Assembly (NCBI GenBank): GCA_021791615.1
Contig: JAJYWG010000157.1
Span: 1-5,769, forward strand
DNA: 5,769 nucleotides
From: Actinomycetes bacterium
GTDB taxonomy: Bacteria > Actinomycetota > Acidimicrobiia > Acidimicrobiales > RAAP-2
Direction of reading: 5' to 3'
In this document: in pieces, positions 5,060-5,769 of the stretch
Position numbering within the stretch: the first letter of the stretch is position 1
How the letters are laid out: every line of letters starts with the position of its first letter
Translations under genes and position numbers: made by a program
Notes under the pieces: model-generated
The model's database searches: none
The model's input: the letters and a program-made list of their open reading frames with translations, nothing else
Told to the model about the DNA's origin: nothing

Positions 5060-5447
5060 CGTCGCGAGTGCGAGGTTTCCACGGCGTCGTCTCCGCCTCC
5101 CGTTGCGTGTCATGGTGCGCGTCCTGGCCGGCGTCCTGTGTGGCACATGTCGCGCACACGTCGCTCCCGAACGGATGGAACGGTGAGCTCAGCCGCCGCG
5201 AGCCCTCTCGGTCCAAGTAGACCGTGAACCGGTCCAACGTGTCGTCGAAGTGCAATCCGTAGTACGAGCGCCAGCCCGTGCTGACCCCGAAGAAGCTGAT
5301 GCCTTTCGGCTCCCGCCGGAAGCGCATCTTCACGGGCTGGAAATACCAGGTGCTGTGACACGAGTGGAGCTTGATCGTCACCAGCTCGTCCAAGTTGCCG
5401 GGCGCCTGCAGCCTCGTCGTGCCGTCGTGGTCGAGATCTTCCGTCAT
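4941..5447 (-). CDS. Conserved-looking small protein of unknown function with HSCH and CxxC motifs
   Basis: A 168-residue frame from ATG 5447. The start is supported by GGAAGG (5458-5463) ten bases upstream and by an ATGA overlap with the frame before it. Residues 20-102 look like a real folded domain: ELVTIKLHSCHSTWYF, MRFRREPKGI, GWRSYYGLHFDD, DRFTVYLDREGSRRL and a terminal VCATC. The sequence reminds me of small uncharacterised actinobacterial proteins that open with a KLHSCHSTW-like block and end in a CxxC, but I cannot name a family. HSCH (28-31) with CATC (98-101) could form a metal site; this is inference. The remaining 67 residues are basic and Pro/Arg-rich, and the last 119 bases overlap the cytochrome gene on the other strand. 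I suspect a lost stop or frameshift near 5150, which would make the native protein about 105 residues. Confidence 0.6.
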   Translation of the reverse strand: MTEDLDHDGTTRLQAPGNLDELVTIKLHSCHSTWYFQPVKMRFRREPKGISFFGVSTGWRSYYGLHFDDTLDRFTVYLDREGSRRLSSPFHPFGSDVCATCATQDAGQDAHHDTQREAETTPWKPRTRDVIARPARPFARLSPVPPRVARSRALHVPTAVHGVVPTRR

Positions 5448-5769
5448 CCCTGCGCCGCCTTCCAGTGCATCGCTCTCGGTCCTTCGTCGGTTGCGGCGTC
5501 GCGAGCTCCTGCGACCCGCGAGAGGCATTCAATGCCCTGAATGTTGGCGACATGTTGGGGATCCATAAGAAGTACCTCAAGATCCCTGGAAGATCGCCCA
5601 GGCGTGATCGCCCGGACAAAGCCCTTTGGGAAGGTCCTCAGCCCGGACTTCCGGAGATAGTAGGCACGCAATGGGGCCAGAAAGTCATCGTGACCAGGGC
5701 AAATGGTCGCGAGAGCCCGGTGTGGTCGTGTTACTACGCGACGCTGTGACCTGGGACTACGCGGTCGCC
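5444..5769 (-). CDS. Unassigned reading frame open to the window edge
   Basis: The minus-strand frame ending at TGA 5444-5446 has no stop up to the right edge, 108 codons. Its TGA overlaps the ATG of the next gene (ATGA at 5447-5444), as in coupled operons. The visible text includes GHDDFLAPLRAYYL, FVRAITPGRSSRDLEVLLMD and HVANIQGIECL. I do not recognise a family. The only internal start near the edge is TTG 5671, so a real gene would begin outside the window. A plus-strand frame at 5465-5749 is also open (GQKVIVTRANG, WSCYYATL), so either or neither may be coding. Base composition here is visibly less GC-rich than in the neighbouring genes. Confidence 0.3.
   Translation of the reverse strand, partial: RPRSPRSQRRVVTRPHRALATICPGHDDFLAPLRAYYLRKSGLRTFPKGFVRAITPGRSSRDLEVLLMDPQHVANIQGIECLSRVAGARDAATDEGPRAMHWKAAQG

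Noticed and set aside
4301..5146. 281-codon minus-strand frame over the cytochrome gene
   Set aside because: It is antisense to a membrane protein with clear helices and heme histidines; its His/Arg/Glu-rich text is typical of a shadow frame.

Overview
The window is high-GC DNA with GTG starts, GGAGG-type ribosome binding sites, a deazaflavin (F420)-dependent nitroreductase-family enzyme and IS256-family elements of types common in actinomycetes. I read it as an actinobacterial chromosome, possibly Acidimicrobiia-like, but no marker gene settles the lineage.

Positions 1-1533 look like the decayed right end of an integrated element. The 3' half of a tRNA gene with a CAT anticodon lies at 1484-1533, without a convincing 5' half. 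This is the geometry left when an integrase recombines inside a tRNA gene: the element lies to the left and the old chromosomal flank to the right. Left of it, on the minus strand, is a ruined VapBC-type toxin-antitoxin operon. The antitoxin (984-1223) appears to carry two compensating one-base frameshifts that scramble its DNA-binding strand. The toxin gene (starting at 984) is cut after about 20 codons by the end of an IS256-family element (about 220-922). That element's transposase is itself frameshifted, has lost an internal block, and seems to be interrupted on its left by a second IS256-family element, of which the last 60 codons and right end are visible (1 to about 219). The visible order of events is: element integration, then IS insertion in vapC, then IS insertion in that IS.

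Positions 1534-5769 look like ordinary chromosome with metabolic genes. On the minus strand are a proline iminopeptidase-like alpha/beta hydrolase (1758-2744) and, upstream of it, a deazaflavin-dependent nitroreductase-family protein (2851-3309). A 16-bp tandem repeat array (3352-3463) lies in the divergent intergenic region. On the plus strand are a Tat-type molybdopterin oxidoreductase (from about 3583 or 3607 to 4326) and an overlapping b-type cytochrome membrane protein (4319-5059). These two look like a translationally coupled molybdoenzyme plus heme membrane anchor that exchanges electrons with the quinone pool. The cytochrome has a Ser-Gly microsatellite in a loop.

Positions 4941-5769, minus strand, hold a small conserved-looking protein of unknown function with HSCH and CxxC motifs. 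Its C-terminus overlaps the cytochrome gene tail to tail. An ATGA stop-start overlap joins it to an unassigned reading frame that is open to the right edge of the window. I found no CRISPR array and no complete mobile element. The strongest oddities are the layered wreckage of the toxin-antitoxin locus and the tRNA attachment scar.
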